From assembly GCF_014109765.1 (NCBI RefSeq), contig NZ_CP059139.1:2856001-2920000 (forward strand): a stretch of 64,000 nucleotides of DNA, read 5' to 3'. The notes beneath the pieces are model-generated. The model searched no databases, was not told the origin of the DNA, and saw only the letters and a list, made by a program, of their open reading frames with translations. Of this stretch, positions 29,431 through 38,148 are shown piece by piece (position 1 is the stretch's first letter; every line of letters starts with the position of its first letter). Source of the stretch: Pseudomonas berkeleyensis. GTDB taxonomy: Bacteria; Pseudomonadota; Gammaproteobacteria; Pseudomonadales; Pseudomonadaceae. The position numbers and the translations under genes were made by a program.

Positions 29431-29880
29431 ATGGCTAACCCGATCCACCGTTCTATAAGCGAGCCCGAGCGTATAGGCCTCGACTGGAACGCCGCCTGGC
29501 AAGGCTCCGATCGTGGGCTGATCACGTGCTGGGAAACCGGCCGCAAGCTCGCCATCCAAATCCCCGAGTTAGCCGAGCGTTGCAGAGCTGGTGAATTGCC
29601 GCCGCTCAACTGGAAAGGCGGCGTCGCACGCACGCTCAAAAAGAAAGACAAAACCGGCGCTCTTCACTACCTGGCCCAATGGCAAGGTCTGCGTGGCGAT
29701 GACCTCAGCGTCGATCTGGACGCTGAGGTCACGCTTACCTGCACCAAGACCGGAATGGTGATCACCTACACAGGTGATATATCCAAACTCGCCGACCAAC
29801 ACAGCGATACTGATAACGAGGAAGGAGACTCGAATGGTCGACCTACATCAGGAATTCCAGAACAGTCGCTTCTTCCATGA
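29431..29880 (+). CDS. Hypothetical protein in the BRCT gene group
   Basis: This 149-residue soluble protein is without recognised domain or signal peptide. It contains GLDWNAAWQGSDRGLITCWE, LPPLNWKGGVARTLKKKDKT and a strand-rich C-terminal part. ATG at 29431 is a guess: AAGGA lies about 13 bases ahead, which is long, and an earlier in-frame start exists. Its 3' end overlaps the BRCT gene by 47 bases in another frame, implying co-expression. Confidence 0.6.
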   Translation: MANPIHRSISEPERIGLDWNAAWQGSDRGLITCWETGRKLAIQIPELAERCRAGELPPLNWKGGVARTLKKKDKTGALHYLAQWQGLRGDDLSVDLDAEVTLTCTKTGMVITYTGDISKLADQHSDTDNEEGDSNGRPTSGIPEQSLLP

Positions 29881-30478
29881 GGCACGCATAGATCGGCGCT
29901 CTGCCGATGCCCTGGTAGGCCTGGCCGCCGGCATCACCGCAGATGGGCACATCAACCAACAGGAAGCCGAGTTTCTGAAGAACTGGATTTCCAGCAACCT
30001 CGCTCACCTCGGCGACCCGGTGGTAAACCTGCTCTACCGGCGCCTTTCTGACATGCTGGCAGACGGTGAGCTCGATCCCGAGGAGTCGGTCGAACTACTT
30101 GGCATGCTGCGCAGCTTCACCGGCCTGAACGTGGGCAAGCCCAAACCAAGTGACAACGCCTTCACCGCCCCCAACGACCTACCGCTATGCCGCCCAGCCC
30201 CGGAACTGGAATGGAGCGGCCGCCTATTCGTCTTCACTGGTGTCATGGCCTACGGCCCACGCAAGGATTGTGAAGCGTTGGTGCTCGAGCGCAACGGCCA
30301 GATCGGCGCCAGCATCAACAAGAAGATTCATTACTTGGTGGTGGGCAGCATCGGCAACGATCAATGGCTCCATAGTACTTATGGCACGAAAATCAAGAAG
30401 GCCGTCGAGCTCCGAGAAACAGGCTCACCACTCGCTATCATCAGCGAAGAGCACTGGCAAAAAGCACTGTTTGGATAA
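29834..30478 (+). CDS. TerB-like plus BRCT-domain protein
   Basis: This 214-residue protein has two apparent parts. Residues about 15-100 form a helical TerB-like region with two acidic repeats, GITADGHINQQEAEFL and DMLADGELDPEESVELL. Residues about 130-214 form a BRCT domain with FTGVMAYGPRKDCEALVLER, GASINKKIHYLVVG and the C-terminal EEHWQKAL. BRCT domains bind DNA ends or phosphopeptides, as in NAD-dependent ligases. AAGGAG precedes the ATG. The role is unknown; a DNA-damage or defence function would be an inference. Confidence 0.75.
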   Translation: MVDLHQEFQNSRFFHEARIDRRSADALVGLAAGITADGHINQQEAEFLKNWISSNLAHLGDPVVNLLYRRLSDMLADGELDPEESVELLGMLRSFTGLNVGKPKPSDNAFTAPNDLPLCRPAPELEWSGRLFVFTGVMAYGPRKDCEALVLERNGQIGASINKKIHYLVVGSIGNDQWLHSTYGTKIKKAVELRETGSPLAIISEEHWQKALFG

Positions 30479-30519
30479 CTTTTCGCCCGGTACTCGGGTA
30501 TATGCGCAAGGAGGCCCTC

Positions 30520-30741
30520 GTGGCTCATGAAGTAAGCGTCAACCTGCACCAAAAGATCGTGCTCAGCAAAGACGTTGAGGTAGAGGTGAAAGCCGATGGA
30601 GCCAAGCTCGGCACCATTTTGATCAGTAAAGGCAATATTGAATGGGTTCCGGCCGGGAACAGTGCCAACAAACATCGCCTTAGCTGGAAAAAATTCGCTG
30701 AATTGATGGAAAACGAAGGCAGACCAAAACGCATGAAGTAG
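30520..30741 (+). CDS. Small conserved-looking protein of unknown function
   Basis: This 73-residue protein contains KDVEVEVKADGAKLGTILIS, KGNIEWVPAG and HRLSWKKFAELMENEG. This pattern recalls short unknown proteins found sporadically in many bacteria. GTG at 30520 is chosen because AAGGAGG sits 6 bases upstream; an ATG 18 bases earlier lacks a site. It follows the BRCT gene by 41 bases, probably in the same transcript. No function is assigned. Confidence 0.68.
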   Translation: MAHEVSVNLHQKIVLSKDVEVEVKADGAKLGTILISKGNIEWVPAGNSANKHRLSWKKFAELMENEGRPKRMK

Positions 30742-30950
30742 CGTAAAGGCTGGTACCGGCAAGACTGAATCGAGCGGAGACATCCTACAGGCACGGGATC
30801 AGCTCGGACGCCCAACCGTTGTCATGACCGAGCAGTACATAAGGGAGTGAAGAGGTAAGAAAATCACGCCAAGCAGATGAATTGCGGAAAAGCTTCAGGA
30901 TTGCGGAAAAGCGTTGCGCCCAATCCCAATCCTGAAAACCGCATGAAGCA

Positions 30951-31037
30951 TGGTGCCCGAAGCCGGACTCGAACCGGCACGCCATTACTGGCGAGAGATT
31001 TTAAGTCTCCTGCGTCTACCGATTTCGCCATTCGGGC
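30951..31037 (-). tRNA. tRNA-Leu (UAA anticodon)
   Basis: On the minus strand, the 87-base gene starts GCCCGAATGGCGAAAT and has anticodon TAA within GACTTAAAATC, a long variable arm, GGTTCGAGTCC in the T-loop, and an encoded CCA. Its 3' end faces the accessory genes at 27.9-30.7 kb, a usual orientation for integration sites, although no repeated 3' end is seen. Confidence 0.95.
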
Positions 31038-31115
31038 GGTAGCGCTGTGCGAAGGGCGGACTATATACAGCCCTCCGCATCCTCGCAAGGCATGCAAAAG
31101 CAACCTGAGAGAATG

Positions 31116-31153
31116 AAAAAGGCCTCGTAAATCATGGATCTACGAGGCCTTTT
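31116..31153 (-). terminator. Terminator between tRNA-Cys and tRNA-Leu
   Basis: AAAAGGCCTCGTA and TACGAGGCCTTTT form a 13-bp stem with an 11-base loop and a T-tract on the minus strand. It should end the tRNA-Gly/tRNA-Cys transcript, so tRNA-Leu may need its own promoter or read-through. Confidence 0.85.
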
Positions 31154-31157
31154 GGAT

Positions 31158-31231
31158 TGGAGGCTGAGGTCGGAATCGAACCGGCGTTCACGGATTTGCA
31201 ATCCGGTGCATAACCACTCTGCAACTCAGCC
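31158..31231 (-). tRNA. tRNA-Cys (GCA anticodon)
   Basis: This 74-base minus-strand gene begins GGCTGAGTTGCAGAGTGG, has GCA in the anticodon loop GATTTGCAATC, GGTTCGATTCC in the T-arm, and an encoded CCA. It lies between tRNA-Gly and tRNA-Leu, downstream of pgsA. Confidence 0.95.
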
Positions 31232-31269
31232 TTAAATCAAACGAGCCGCCTTGGCGGCTCGTGTAAAAC

Positions 31270-31345
<76 letters not shown>

Positions 31346-31412
31346 TTGTCTTGTCGACGGGCGCCATTCTATAGAATCGAATCGCGCCGTCAACCCTTTG
31401 ATTCAAAAATAC

Positions 31413-31973
31413 TTATTTCTTTTCCGAGGTCGTGCTGAGGTGCGGCCAGGCGGCCAGCAGGTACTGCAGCATCGACCACAAGGTCAGCACCGCAGCGATA
31501 ACCAGCAGGACGTAACCCAGAATGACCCAGAAGGTGAAAACGGGCGGATTGGCCAGCAAGATGACCAGCGCCACCATCTGCGCCGCGGTTTTCCACTTGC
31601 CCAGATTGGATACCGCCACATGCGCACGCGCACCCAGCTCGGCCATCCACTCACGCAGAGCGGACACCACGATTTCACGGCCGATGATGATCGCCGCAGC
31701 CAGCGTCAGCCAAAGATTGGAATGCTCGGCCGCCAGTAGCACCAAGGCCACCGCCACCATCAATTTATCCGCCACCGGATCCAGGAAGGCACCGAAGGGA
31801 GTGCCCTGCTCCCAGCGACGTGCCAGGTAGCCGTCAAGCCAGTCGGTGAATGCAGCAATGGCGAATACCGCACTGGCAGCCCAATAGCTCCAGGAGAACG
31901 GCAAATAGAACAGCAGGATAAAGACCGGGATCAGTAGAACCCTGAGCACGGTTAGCAAGTTGGGGATATTCAT
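31413..31973 (-). CDS. pgsA: Phosphatidylglycerophosphate synthase
   Basis: PgsA joins CDP-diacylglycerol and glycerol-3-phosphate, the committed step to phosphatidylglycerol and cardiolipin. The 186-residue membrane protein has the CDP-alcohol phosphotransferase signature [20 protein letters not shown] followed by VADK, and about four to five spans. ATG at 31973 ([11 protein letters not shown]) is preferred over the adjacent TTG. It follows uvrC on the same strand. Confidence 0.95.
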   Translation of the reverse strand: MNIPNLLTVLRVLLIPVFILLFYLPFSWSYWAASAVFAIAAFTDWLDGYLARRWEQGTPFGAFLDPVADKLMVAVALVLLAAEHSNLWLTLAAAIIIGREIVVSALREWMAELGARAHVAVSNLGKWKTAAQMVALVILLANPPVFTFWVILGYVLLVIAAVLTLWSMLQYLLAAWPHLSTTSEKK

Positions 31974-32006
31974 CAATACAACTAGGCTGCGAGGTGAGCG
32001 GGCATT

Positions 32007-33830
32007 CTACTCGCTGTGCAGAGTGGCATAAATCAACTCGGCGAGCTTTTTGCTGATTCCCGGCGCTTTGGCGATTTCCTCGGCACTGGCGCGAGACAGT
32101 TCTTGTAGACCGCCGAAGTGATTGAGCAGTTCACGCCGCCGCTTGGGGCCAATTCCCGCCACCTCCTCCAGGCTAGAGGTGCGACGTGCTTTGCCCCGTC
32201 GCGCGCGGTGGCCGGTGATGGCGAAGCGATGCGATTCGTCGCGAATCTGCTGAATGAGGTGAAGTGCCGGCGAATTGCCCGGCAAGGTGAACTCGTGCTC
32301 GGCGTCATTGAGGTACAGCACTTCAAGGCCGGGCTTTCGCGTGGTGCCTTTGGCCACACCGAGCAGAATCAGATCCGGCACGGCCAGTTCCTGCAGTACT
32401 TCCCGAGCCATAGCCAATTGCCCCTTGCCACCGTCGACCAGCAGCACGTCGGGCGACTTGCCTTCGCCATCCTTCACTTTGCTGAAGCGCCGGGTCAGCG
32501 CCTGATGCATGGCAGCGTAATCGTCGCCCGCGGTAATGCCTTCAATATTGAAGCGGCGGTAATCGGACTTCAGCGGGCCTTCCGGGCCGAAAACCACGCA
32601 GGAGGCGACCGTCGCCTCACCACTGGAGTGGCTGATATCGAAGCACTCCATACGCTGCGGTGGCTCATCCATCTCCAGCACGCTTGCCAGCGCCTCGAAA
32701 CGTTCGGCCATATGCTCGCGGTTGGCCAGGCGCGCCGCCAGCGCCTGCTCGGCATTGGTAACGGCCAGTTGCTGCCAGCGCGCACGGGTACCGCGAACCC
32801 GATGACTGATGGACAGGCTGCGGCCGCGCAGCGACTCGATTGCCTCGATCAGCGTGGCGAAATCCTCATGCTGGACGTTGACGATCAGTTCGCTCGGCAG
32901 ATCGCGCTCGGCATTGCCCAGATAGTACTGACCGAGGAAGGCCATCAGCACATCGCCGCCCTCCTCCTCGATTGCCACCTGAGGGAAGAAATTCTTGCTA
33001 CCCAGCACGCGCCCACCACGCACGCTGATCAGGTGCACGCAGGCACCACCCGGGTTGAGCATGACTGCGACGATGTCGACATCGCCGGTACCGCCCTCCA
33101 TGCTTTGCTGATCCTGCACACGACGCAGCAAGGCGATCTGATCGCGCAACTCGGCAGCTCGCTCGAACTCAAGCGCCATGGAGGCTTTTTCCATGCTGGC
33201 GGACAGCTCGTCGCTCAGTGCATTGCTGCGGCCATCGAGAAACATCACCGAGTGACGAACATCCTCTGCATATTCCTCAGGACTGACCAGGCCGACGCAG
33301 GGCCCCTTGCAGCGCTTGATCTGGTACTGCAGGCACGGTCTTGTGCGGTTTTTGTAATAACTGTCCTCGCACTGACGAACCAGAAAAGTTTTCTGTAGCA
33401 GGCTGAGACTCTCGCGAATCGCCAGGGCGCTGGGATAGGGGCCGAAGTAACGCCCTTTGGCCTTTTTCGCGCCACGGTGGATACCAAGGCGCGGGAAATC
33501 GCCGTCGGAGAGAAACACATAGGGGTAGGACTTATCGTCACGCAGCAGGATGTTGTACGGCGGCCGCCACTCCTTGATCAGCGTCTGCTCAAGCAGCAGT
33601 GCCTCGGTCTCGTTGGCGGTGATGGTGGTTTCTATCTGCGCAATGCGCGCCACCAACGCTGCAGTCTTGGGCGCCTGGCCGGTCTTGCGGAAGTAGCTGG
33701 AGAGGCGTTTCTTGAGGTTCTTCGCCTTGCCGACGTAAAGCAACCGAGCTTCGCCATCGAACATGCGATAGACACCGGGGCGACCACTACAGGTCGCCAG
33801 GAAGGCGCTCGAATCGAATGGGGCGGACAT
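32007..33830 (-). CDS. uvrC: Excinuclease ABC subunit C
   Basis: UvrC makes the dual incisions in nucleotide excision repair. The 607-residue protein has the GIY-YIG domain ([20 protein letters not shown], residues about 18-39), a cysteine-rich region [13 protein letters not shown], a UVR motif near 200-235, the RNase-H-like endonuclease core with [11 protein letters not shown] and [10 protein letters not shown], and C-terminal helix-hairpin-helix repeats. It starts 2 bases after the gacA stop, the gacA-uvrC pairing seen across gammaproteobacteria. Confidence 0.97.
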   Translation of the reverse strand: MSAPFDSSAFLATCSGRPGVYRMFDGEARLLYVGKAKNLKKRLSSYFRKTGQAPKTAALVARIAQIETTITANETEALLLEQTLIKEWRPPYNILLRDDKSYPYVFLSDGDFPRLGIHRGAKKAKGRYFGPYPSALAIRESLSLLQKTFLVRQCEDSYYKNRTRPCLQYQIKRCKGPCVGLVSPEEYAEDVRHSVMFLDGRSNALSDELSASMEKASMALEFERAAELRDQIALLRRVQDQQSMEGGTGDVDIVAVMLNPGGACVHLISVRGGRVLGSKNFFPQVAIEEEGGDVLMAFLGQYYLGNAERDLPSELIVNVQHEDFATLIEAIESLRGRSLSISHRVRGTRARWQQLAVTNAEQALAARLANREHMAERFEALASVLEMDEPPQRMECFDISHSSGEATVASCVVFGPEGPLKSDYRRFNIEGITAGDDYAAMHQALTRRFSKVKDGEGKSPDVLLVDGGKGQLAMAREVLQELAVPDLILLGVAKGTTRKPGLEVLYLNDAEHEFTLPGNSPALHLIQQIRDESHRFAITGHRARRGKARRTSSLEEVAGIGPKRRRELLNHFGGLQELSRASAEEIAKAPGISKKLAELIYATLHSE

Positions 33831-33832
33831 CT

Positions 33833-34477
33833 TCAGTTAACGGCGTCGACCATGCCGTGGCGTACCGCAAGCAGAGCCAGCTCGACGTCGCTGGTGATGG
33901 AGAGCTTCTCGAAAATGCGGTAGCGGTAGGTGTTGACCGTTTTCGGTGACAGACACAGCTTGTCCGAAATGTTCTGCACCTTGTGGCAGTTGGCGATCAT
34001 CAGGGCGATCTGGATTTCACGCTCGGACAGCAGATCGAAGGGCGAACCATTGTTCTGCGGCTGGAAGGATTTCAGCGCCAGTTGCTGGGCAATTTGCGGG
34101 TCGATGTAGCGCTGGCCGGCGAACACCAGGCGAATGGCTTGAACCATTTCATCGAGCGCGGCGCCCTTGGTCAGATAACCAGCGGCGCCGGCTTGCAGCA
34201 AGCGAGTCGGGAAAGGATCTTCCTCACACACCGTGACCGCGACGACCTTGATATCAGGATGACTGCGCATCAGCTTGCGCGTGGCTTCAAGGCCCCCAAT
34301 GCCGGGCATCTTGACGTCCATCAGCACCACGTCGGGCTTGAGTTCGCGCACCTTGAGCAGGGCTTCTTCGCCAGTGCAGGCTTCACCTACGACTTGCAGA
34401 CCATCGATGTCAGCGAGCATACGAGTGATGCCCGTGCGAACCAGATCGTGGTCGTCTACTACCAGCACCCTAATCAA
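33833..34477 (-). CDS. gacA: Response regulator GacA
   Basis: GacA is the output regulator of the GacS/GacA system that controls small RsmY/Z RNAs, secondary metabolism and biofilm. The 214-residue protein has a receiver domain with Asp8/Asp9, phospho-acceptor Asp54 ([10 protein letters not shown]) and Lys in YLTKGA. It ends with a LuxR-type helix-turn-helix ([13 protein letters not shown] and [17 protein letters not shown]). The start is TTG, as known for gacA in other pseudomonads. It forms a tight operon with uvrC. Confidence 0.97.
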   Translation of the reverse strand: MIRVLVVDDHDLVRTGITRMLADIDGLQVVGEACTGEEALLKVRELKPDVVLMDVKMPGIGGLEATRKLMRSHPDIKVVAVTVCEEDPFPTRLLQAGAAGYLTKGAALDEMVQAIRLVFAGQRYIDPQIAQQLALKSFQPQNNGSPFDLLSEREIQIALMIANCHKVQNISDKLCLSPKTVNTYRYRIFEKLSITSDVELALLAVRHGMVDAVN

Positions 34478-34639
34478 TCGCCACCTCGTTGCACCTTGTC
34501 AGCCACCGTGCAACGACGGTGAGGTTGAACTTGTCGATCACCTTAGCAAAAAGCCAGGGTCAGACCTAGCTTGGCGTACGGGAGTCAAAAAGCAAGCGCC
34601 AGATTAAGGTCGAGAATTGCATCAAGGCAAATAGAGAAT

Positions 34640-34727
34640 TGGCGGAAGCGGTGAGATTCGAACTCACGGATAGTTGCCCATCGACGGTTTTCAAGACCGT
34701 TGCCTTAAACCACTCGGCCACGCTTCC
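34640..34727 (-). tRNA. tRNA-Ser (UGA anticodon)
   Basis: This 88-base minus-strand gene begins GGAAGCGTGGCCGAGTGG, has TGA in the loop GGTCTTGAAAACC, a long variable arm, AGTTCGAATCT in the T-arm, and an encoded CCA. It lies between gacA and the Bax-inhibitor-like gene. Confidence 0.95.
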
Positions 34728-34892
34728 AAATTTTCGAGTACGGAGGCTAATGCTCAAACCTCCGCAGCAGTGCGGGCGGCAATCTTACCGGAACGCAACA
34801 CACTGTCAAACTCTAAGTCTTGGCAGGTAACCCTGCTCTGTTATGATCCAGTACATTCGATTTCGAAAGCCTCGTGCCACAGGAGCGTCGCC

Positions 34893-35561
34893 ATGCAAGA
34901 GCGAGATTACGCACTCAACCATTCTCAGGTTGAACAACAGGAAGTCAGCAGCGTTCTGCGCAACACCTATGGTCTACTGGCCATCACCTTGGCCTTCAGC
35001 GGCCTGGTTGCCTTCATTTCTCAGCGCGCCAACGTCCCCTATCCGAACATCTTCGTGGTGCTGATTGGTTTCTATGGCCTGTTCTTCCTCACCGCCAAGC
35101 TGCGCAACTCTTCGTGGGGCCTGCTTTCCACCCTCGCCCTGACCGGTTTCATGGGTTATACCCTGGGCCCGATCCTCAACCGTTATCTGGGCATGTCCAA
35201 CGGCGCTGAAATCATCAGCTCCGCCTTCACCATGACCGCACTGGTGTTCTTCGGTCTGTCCGCCTATGTGCTGACTACTCGCAAGGACATGAGCTTCCTG
35301 AGCGGCTTCATCACCGCCGGCTTCTTCGTTCTGCTGGGCGCCGTGGTTGCGAGCTTCTTCTTCCAGATCAGCGGCCTGCAACTGGCGATCAGTGCCGGCT
35401 TCGTGCTGTTCTCCTCGGCCTGCATCCTGTTCCAGACCAGCGCAATCATCCACGGCGGTGAGCGCAACTACATCATGGCGACCATCAGCCTGTATGTTTC
35501 GATCTACAACCTGTTCATCAGCCTGTTGCAGATCTTCGGCATCATGGGCGGCGACGACTGA
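34893..35561 (+). CDS. Bax inhibitor-1/YccA-family membrane protein
   Basis: This 222-residue protein has seven hydrophobic spans and the BI-1/TMBIM pattern, including [16 protein letters not shown] at the first span and [16 protein letters not shown] before the last. E. coli YccA binds and inhibits the FtsH protease; other members leak Ca2+. AGGAG precedes the ATG. It is upstream of the tus operon, separated by a terminator. Confidence 0.92.
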   Translation: MQERDYALNHSQVEQQEVSSVLRNTYGLLAITLAFSGLVAFISQRANVPYPNIFVVLIGFYGLFFLTAKLRNSSWGLLSTLALTGFMGYTLGPILNRYLGMSNGAEIISSAFTMTALVFFGLSAYVLTTRKDMSFLSGFITAGFFVLLGAVVASFFFQISGLQLAISAGFVLFSSACILFQTSAIIHGGERNYIMATISLYVSIYNLFISLLQIFGIMGGDD

Positions 35562-35582
35562 TATTCAAGTCGCGCCTCTCAT

Positions 35583-35606
35583 AAAGCCCGCTTCGGCGGG
35601 CTTTTT
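35583..35606 (+). terminator. Rho-independent terminator
   Basis: AAAGCCCGC and GCGGGCTTT form a 9-bp stem with a TTCG tetraloop followed by TTTTTC, 20 bases after the Bax-inhibitor-like gene. Confidence 0.93.
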
Positions 35607-35699
35607 CTTGGGCGTCTGTTCGGCCAGCCTCAGCGAATCTTTGTCTGACAGCCGCACCTGGCCTTATCATTGGCCCAGTTTTACCTCGCCGGACACCTC

Positions 35700-36092
35700 A
35701 TGAAGTTTGCCATCGCCCTGTTCGCCGCCCCGCACCTCCCCGCTTCTCGCCGCGCACTGCGTTTTGCCCAGGCGGCACTGGCTGGCGGCCATGAAATCGT
35801 TCGCCTGTTTTTCTATCAGGATGGCGTGCACAGCGCCGCCAGTAATGTCGTCAGCCCCCAGGACGAGCTGGATCTGCCCAAAGAGTGGCGCGAGTTCGTC
35901 ACCAGCAATGGGTTGGACGCAGTGGTGTGCATCGCGGCGGCATTACGGCGAGGCGTACTCAATGCCGAAGAAGCGCAGCGCTATTCGCGTCCTGCCGCCA
36001 ACCTTGAGGCTCCGTGGGAGCTATCCGGGCTGGGCCAATTGCATGAAGCGGCGCAGCAGGCCGACCGACTTGTCTGTTTCGGAGGCTCGTGA
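35700..36092 (+). CDS. tusD: Sulfurtransferase complex subunit TusD
   Basis: TusD accepts sulfur from TusA inside the TusBCD complex and passes it to TusE for 2-thiolation of tRNA wobble uridine by MnmA; an mnmA gene lies at the window's end. This 130-residue DsrE-like protein has the active cysteine Cys77 in VVCIAAALRRGV. ATG at 35700 gives MKFAIALF, the family start. It is first of tusD-C-B-E, with tusC directly abutting. Confidence 0.93.
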   Translation: MKFAIALFAAPHLPASRRALRFAQAALAGGHEIVRLFFYQDGVHSAASNVVSPQDELDLPKEWREFVTSNGLDAVVCIAAALRRGVLNAEEAQRYSRPAANLEAPWELSGLGQLHEAAQQADRLVCFGGS

Positions 36093-36452
36093 GTGAGCAA
36101 GTCACTATTGATCATCAGCCGTCAGGCGCCCTGGAGCGGCCCCGGCGCACGCGAAGCGCTGGATATCGCTCTGGCTGGCGGCGCCTTCGATCTGCCGATC
36201 GGCATGCTGTTTCTCGACGATGGCGTTTTCCAGCTGAGCTCCGGACAACAACCCGGCCAGTTGCAGCAGAAGGATCTTGGCGCGAACCTCCAGGCCCTGC
36301 CGATGTTCGGCGTAGAGGATCTGTATGCCAGCCAGCGCAGCCTGGCCGAACGTAGCCTGAGCAACACAGAACTGAATCTGGCGGTACAGCGACTCGACGA
36401 CGCAGCGCTGACCGCCCTCCTCGATCGTTATGACCAGGTGATCACCCTCTGA
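36093..36452 (+). CDS. tusC: Sulfurtransferase complex subunit TusC
   Basis: This 119-residue DsrF-like subunit of the TusBCD heterohexamer begins KSLLIISRQAPWSGPGAREA and contains MLFLDDGVFQL. The start codon is GTG, immediately after the tusD stop, with GGAGG a few bases upstream. Its stop overlaps the tusB ATG by one base. Confidence 0.92.
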   Translation: MSKSLLIISRQAPWSGPGAREALDIALAGGAFDLPIGMLFLDDGVFQLSSGQQPGQLQQKDLGANLQALPMFGVEDLYASQRSLAERSLSNTELNLAVQRLDDAALTALLDRYDQVITL

Positions 36453-36751
36453 TGGCCACCCTGCATATCCTTTCCCATTCGCCGTTCGCCGATAGCCGTT
36501 TGGCCAGTTGCCTGCGCCTGCTGGGCGCCAGCGACGCATTGCTGCTCTACGGCGATGCGGTCTACGCACTGCAACCCAACACCGCCAACCTGCAGGCACT
36601 GCAGTTGATGCCTGCCAGTATCGCCCTCTACGCATTGGACGAAGACCTCAGCGCGCGCGGCCTAAAGGCGCCCGAACGCACACAGGTAGTGGACTATCCA
36701 GGGTTCGTTGAGCTGTGCACCCGCTACGACAAGGTCAATAGCTGGCTATGA
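36452..36751 (+). CDS. tusB: Sulfurtransferase complex subunit TusB
   Basis: This 99-residue DsrH-like subunit begins ATLHILSHSPFADSRLASCL and ends with the family-typical YPGFVELCTRYDKVNSWL. It completes the TusBCD complex. It overlaps tusC by one base and tusE by four. Confidence 0.92.
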   Translation: MATLHILSHSPFADSRLASCLRLLGASDALLLYGDAVYALQPNTANLQALQLMPASIALYALDEDLSARGLKAPERTQVVDYPGFVELCTRYDKVNSWL

Positions 36752-37083
36752 GCACGCTCAACGTCGCTGGACGTGATATTCCCCTGGACAAGGACGGCTA
36801 TCTGGTCGACCTGCAGGATTGGTCACGCACTACAGCCGAGGCATTGGCAGCATCGGAAGATCTGCAGTTAAGTGATGAACACTGGGAAATCCTCGAAGCG
36901 CTGCGTGCCTTCTACGACGAATTCCAGCTATCGCCGGCCAATCGCCCACTGATCAAGTACGTGGCCCTGAAACTGGGCACGGACAAGGGCAACAGCCTGC
37001 ACCTCAATCGCCTGTTCAAGGGCACGCCCGCCAAACTCGCCGCCAAGCTCGCTGGCCTGCCGAAACCGACCAATTGCCTATGA
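36748..37083 (+). CDS. tusE: Sulfur carrier TusE (DsrC family)
   Basis: TusE takes the persulfide from TusD and delivers it to MnmA. The 111-residue protein has the DsrC-family motifs DKDGYLVDLQDWS and ALRAFYDEFQLSPANRP, and the essential penultimate cysteine Cys110 (PTNCL). It lacks the second conserved cysteine of dissimilatory DsrC, consistent with the tRNA-thiolation role. Confidence 0.93.
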   Translation: MSTLNVAGRDIPLDKDGYLVDLQDWSRTTAEALAASEDLQLSDEHWEILEALRAFYDEFQLSPANRPLIKYVALKLGTDKGNSLHLNRLFKGTPAKLAAKLAGLPKPTNCL

Positions 37084-38075
37084 ACCTGATCACGCCTGCT
37101 GAACACCCTTTCGCCCAGTTCGTACGCATTCTCGGCAAAGGCAAGCGCGGCGCACGCGGACTGACCCGTGAAGAAGCCCGCGAAGCCATGGGTATGTTGC
37201 TCGATGGCAAGGTCGAGGACACTCAGCTCGGCGCTTTTCTGATGTTGCTGCGGCACAAGGAAGAAAGCGCCGAGGAACTCGCCGGTTTCACCGAAGCCAT
37301 CCGCCCAAGACTCTGCGCGCCTGCTATTCAGGTCGATCTGGATTGGCCCAGCTATGCCGGCAAGAAACGCCACCTACCCTGGTACCTGCTGGCCGCCAAA
37401 GCGCTGGCTAGCAGCGGCGTGCGCATCTTCATGCACGGCGGCGGTGCCCATACTGCTGGGCGCATGTATACCGAGCAACTGCTGGAGCAGCTGGATATTC
37501 CTTGCGCCAATGACTGGCAGACAGTGGCGAAAGCACTTGATGAGCAGGGCCTGGCTTACAGCTACCTAGGCGACTGGATGCCGGCGCTGCAGCGCATGAT
37601 CGACCTGCGTAACACCCTGGGCCTGCGTTCGCCTATCCATTCCCTGGCGCGGGTGATCAACCCGCTCGGCGCCCGCTGCGGCCTGCAAAGCATTTTCCAC
37701 CCTGGTTATCAGGCCGTGCATCGCGAAGCCAGTCGCCTGCTGGGCGACCACGCCATCGTGATCAAGGGCGAAGGCGGCGAGATCGAGGTCAACCCGGACG
37801 GCACCTGCCATCTCTATGGCACGCTCGATGGTGTGGACTGGGACGAAGAATGGCCCGCGCTGTCAGCGCAGCGCCATGTCAAACCCGAGCGACTCGACCC
37901 TGCCGTGCTGGCCGCCTTCTGGCGCGGTGAACATGACGATGCATACGGCAGGCTGGCGGTGATCGCCACCATGGCCACAGCACTGCGAGGGCTCGGACTG
38001 GCACGTGAAGAGGCCTTCGCGCAGGCCCAGCAGCGCTGGGACACTCGCATCCAATCTAATCAGTCGATTGGTTAA
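37080..38075 (+). CDS. YbiB/TrpD2-like protein
   Basis: This 331-residue protein has the anthranilate phosphoribosyltransferase fold. It shows an N-terminal helical domain (GKGKRGARGLTREEAREAM, LLDGKVEDTQLGAFLMLLR) and a glycine-rich HGGGAHTAGR in place of the usual PRPP loop. E. coli YbiB (TrpD2) binds nucleic acid rather than anthranilate. ATG at 37080 overlaps the tusE stop, so it is the last gene of the tus operon. A tRNA-linked role is an inference. Confidence 0.87.
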   Translation: MNLITPAEHPFAQFVRILGKGKRGARGLTREEAREAMGMLLDGKVEDTQLGAFLMLLRHKEESAEELAGFTEAIRPRLCAPAIQVDLDWPSYAGKKRHLPWYLLAAKALASSGVRIFMHGGGAHTAGRMYTEQLLEQLDIPCANDWQTVAKALDEQGLAYSYLGDWMPALQRMIDLRNTLGLRSPIHSLARVINPLGARCGLQSIFHPGYQAVHREASRLLGDHAIVIKGEGGEIEVNPDGTCHLYGTLDGVDWDEEWPALSAQRHVKPERLDPAVLAAFWRGEHDDAYGRLAVIATMATALRGLGLAREEAFAQAQQRWDTRIQSNQSIG

Positions 38076-38148
38076 GCCAGCTTTTTCCACCGTTCAATCG
38101 ACTTCATAACGTTAGACTCCAGATTCATTCAAAATGGAGGCACGCGTT

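Noticed and set aside
27932..31037. Integrated island with att repeats at tRNA-Leu
   Set aside because: I found no second copy of the tRNA 3' end and no integrase gene, so an active or recent integrative element is not supported.
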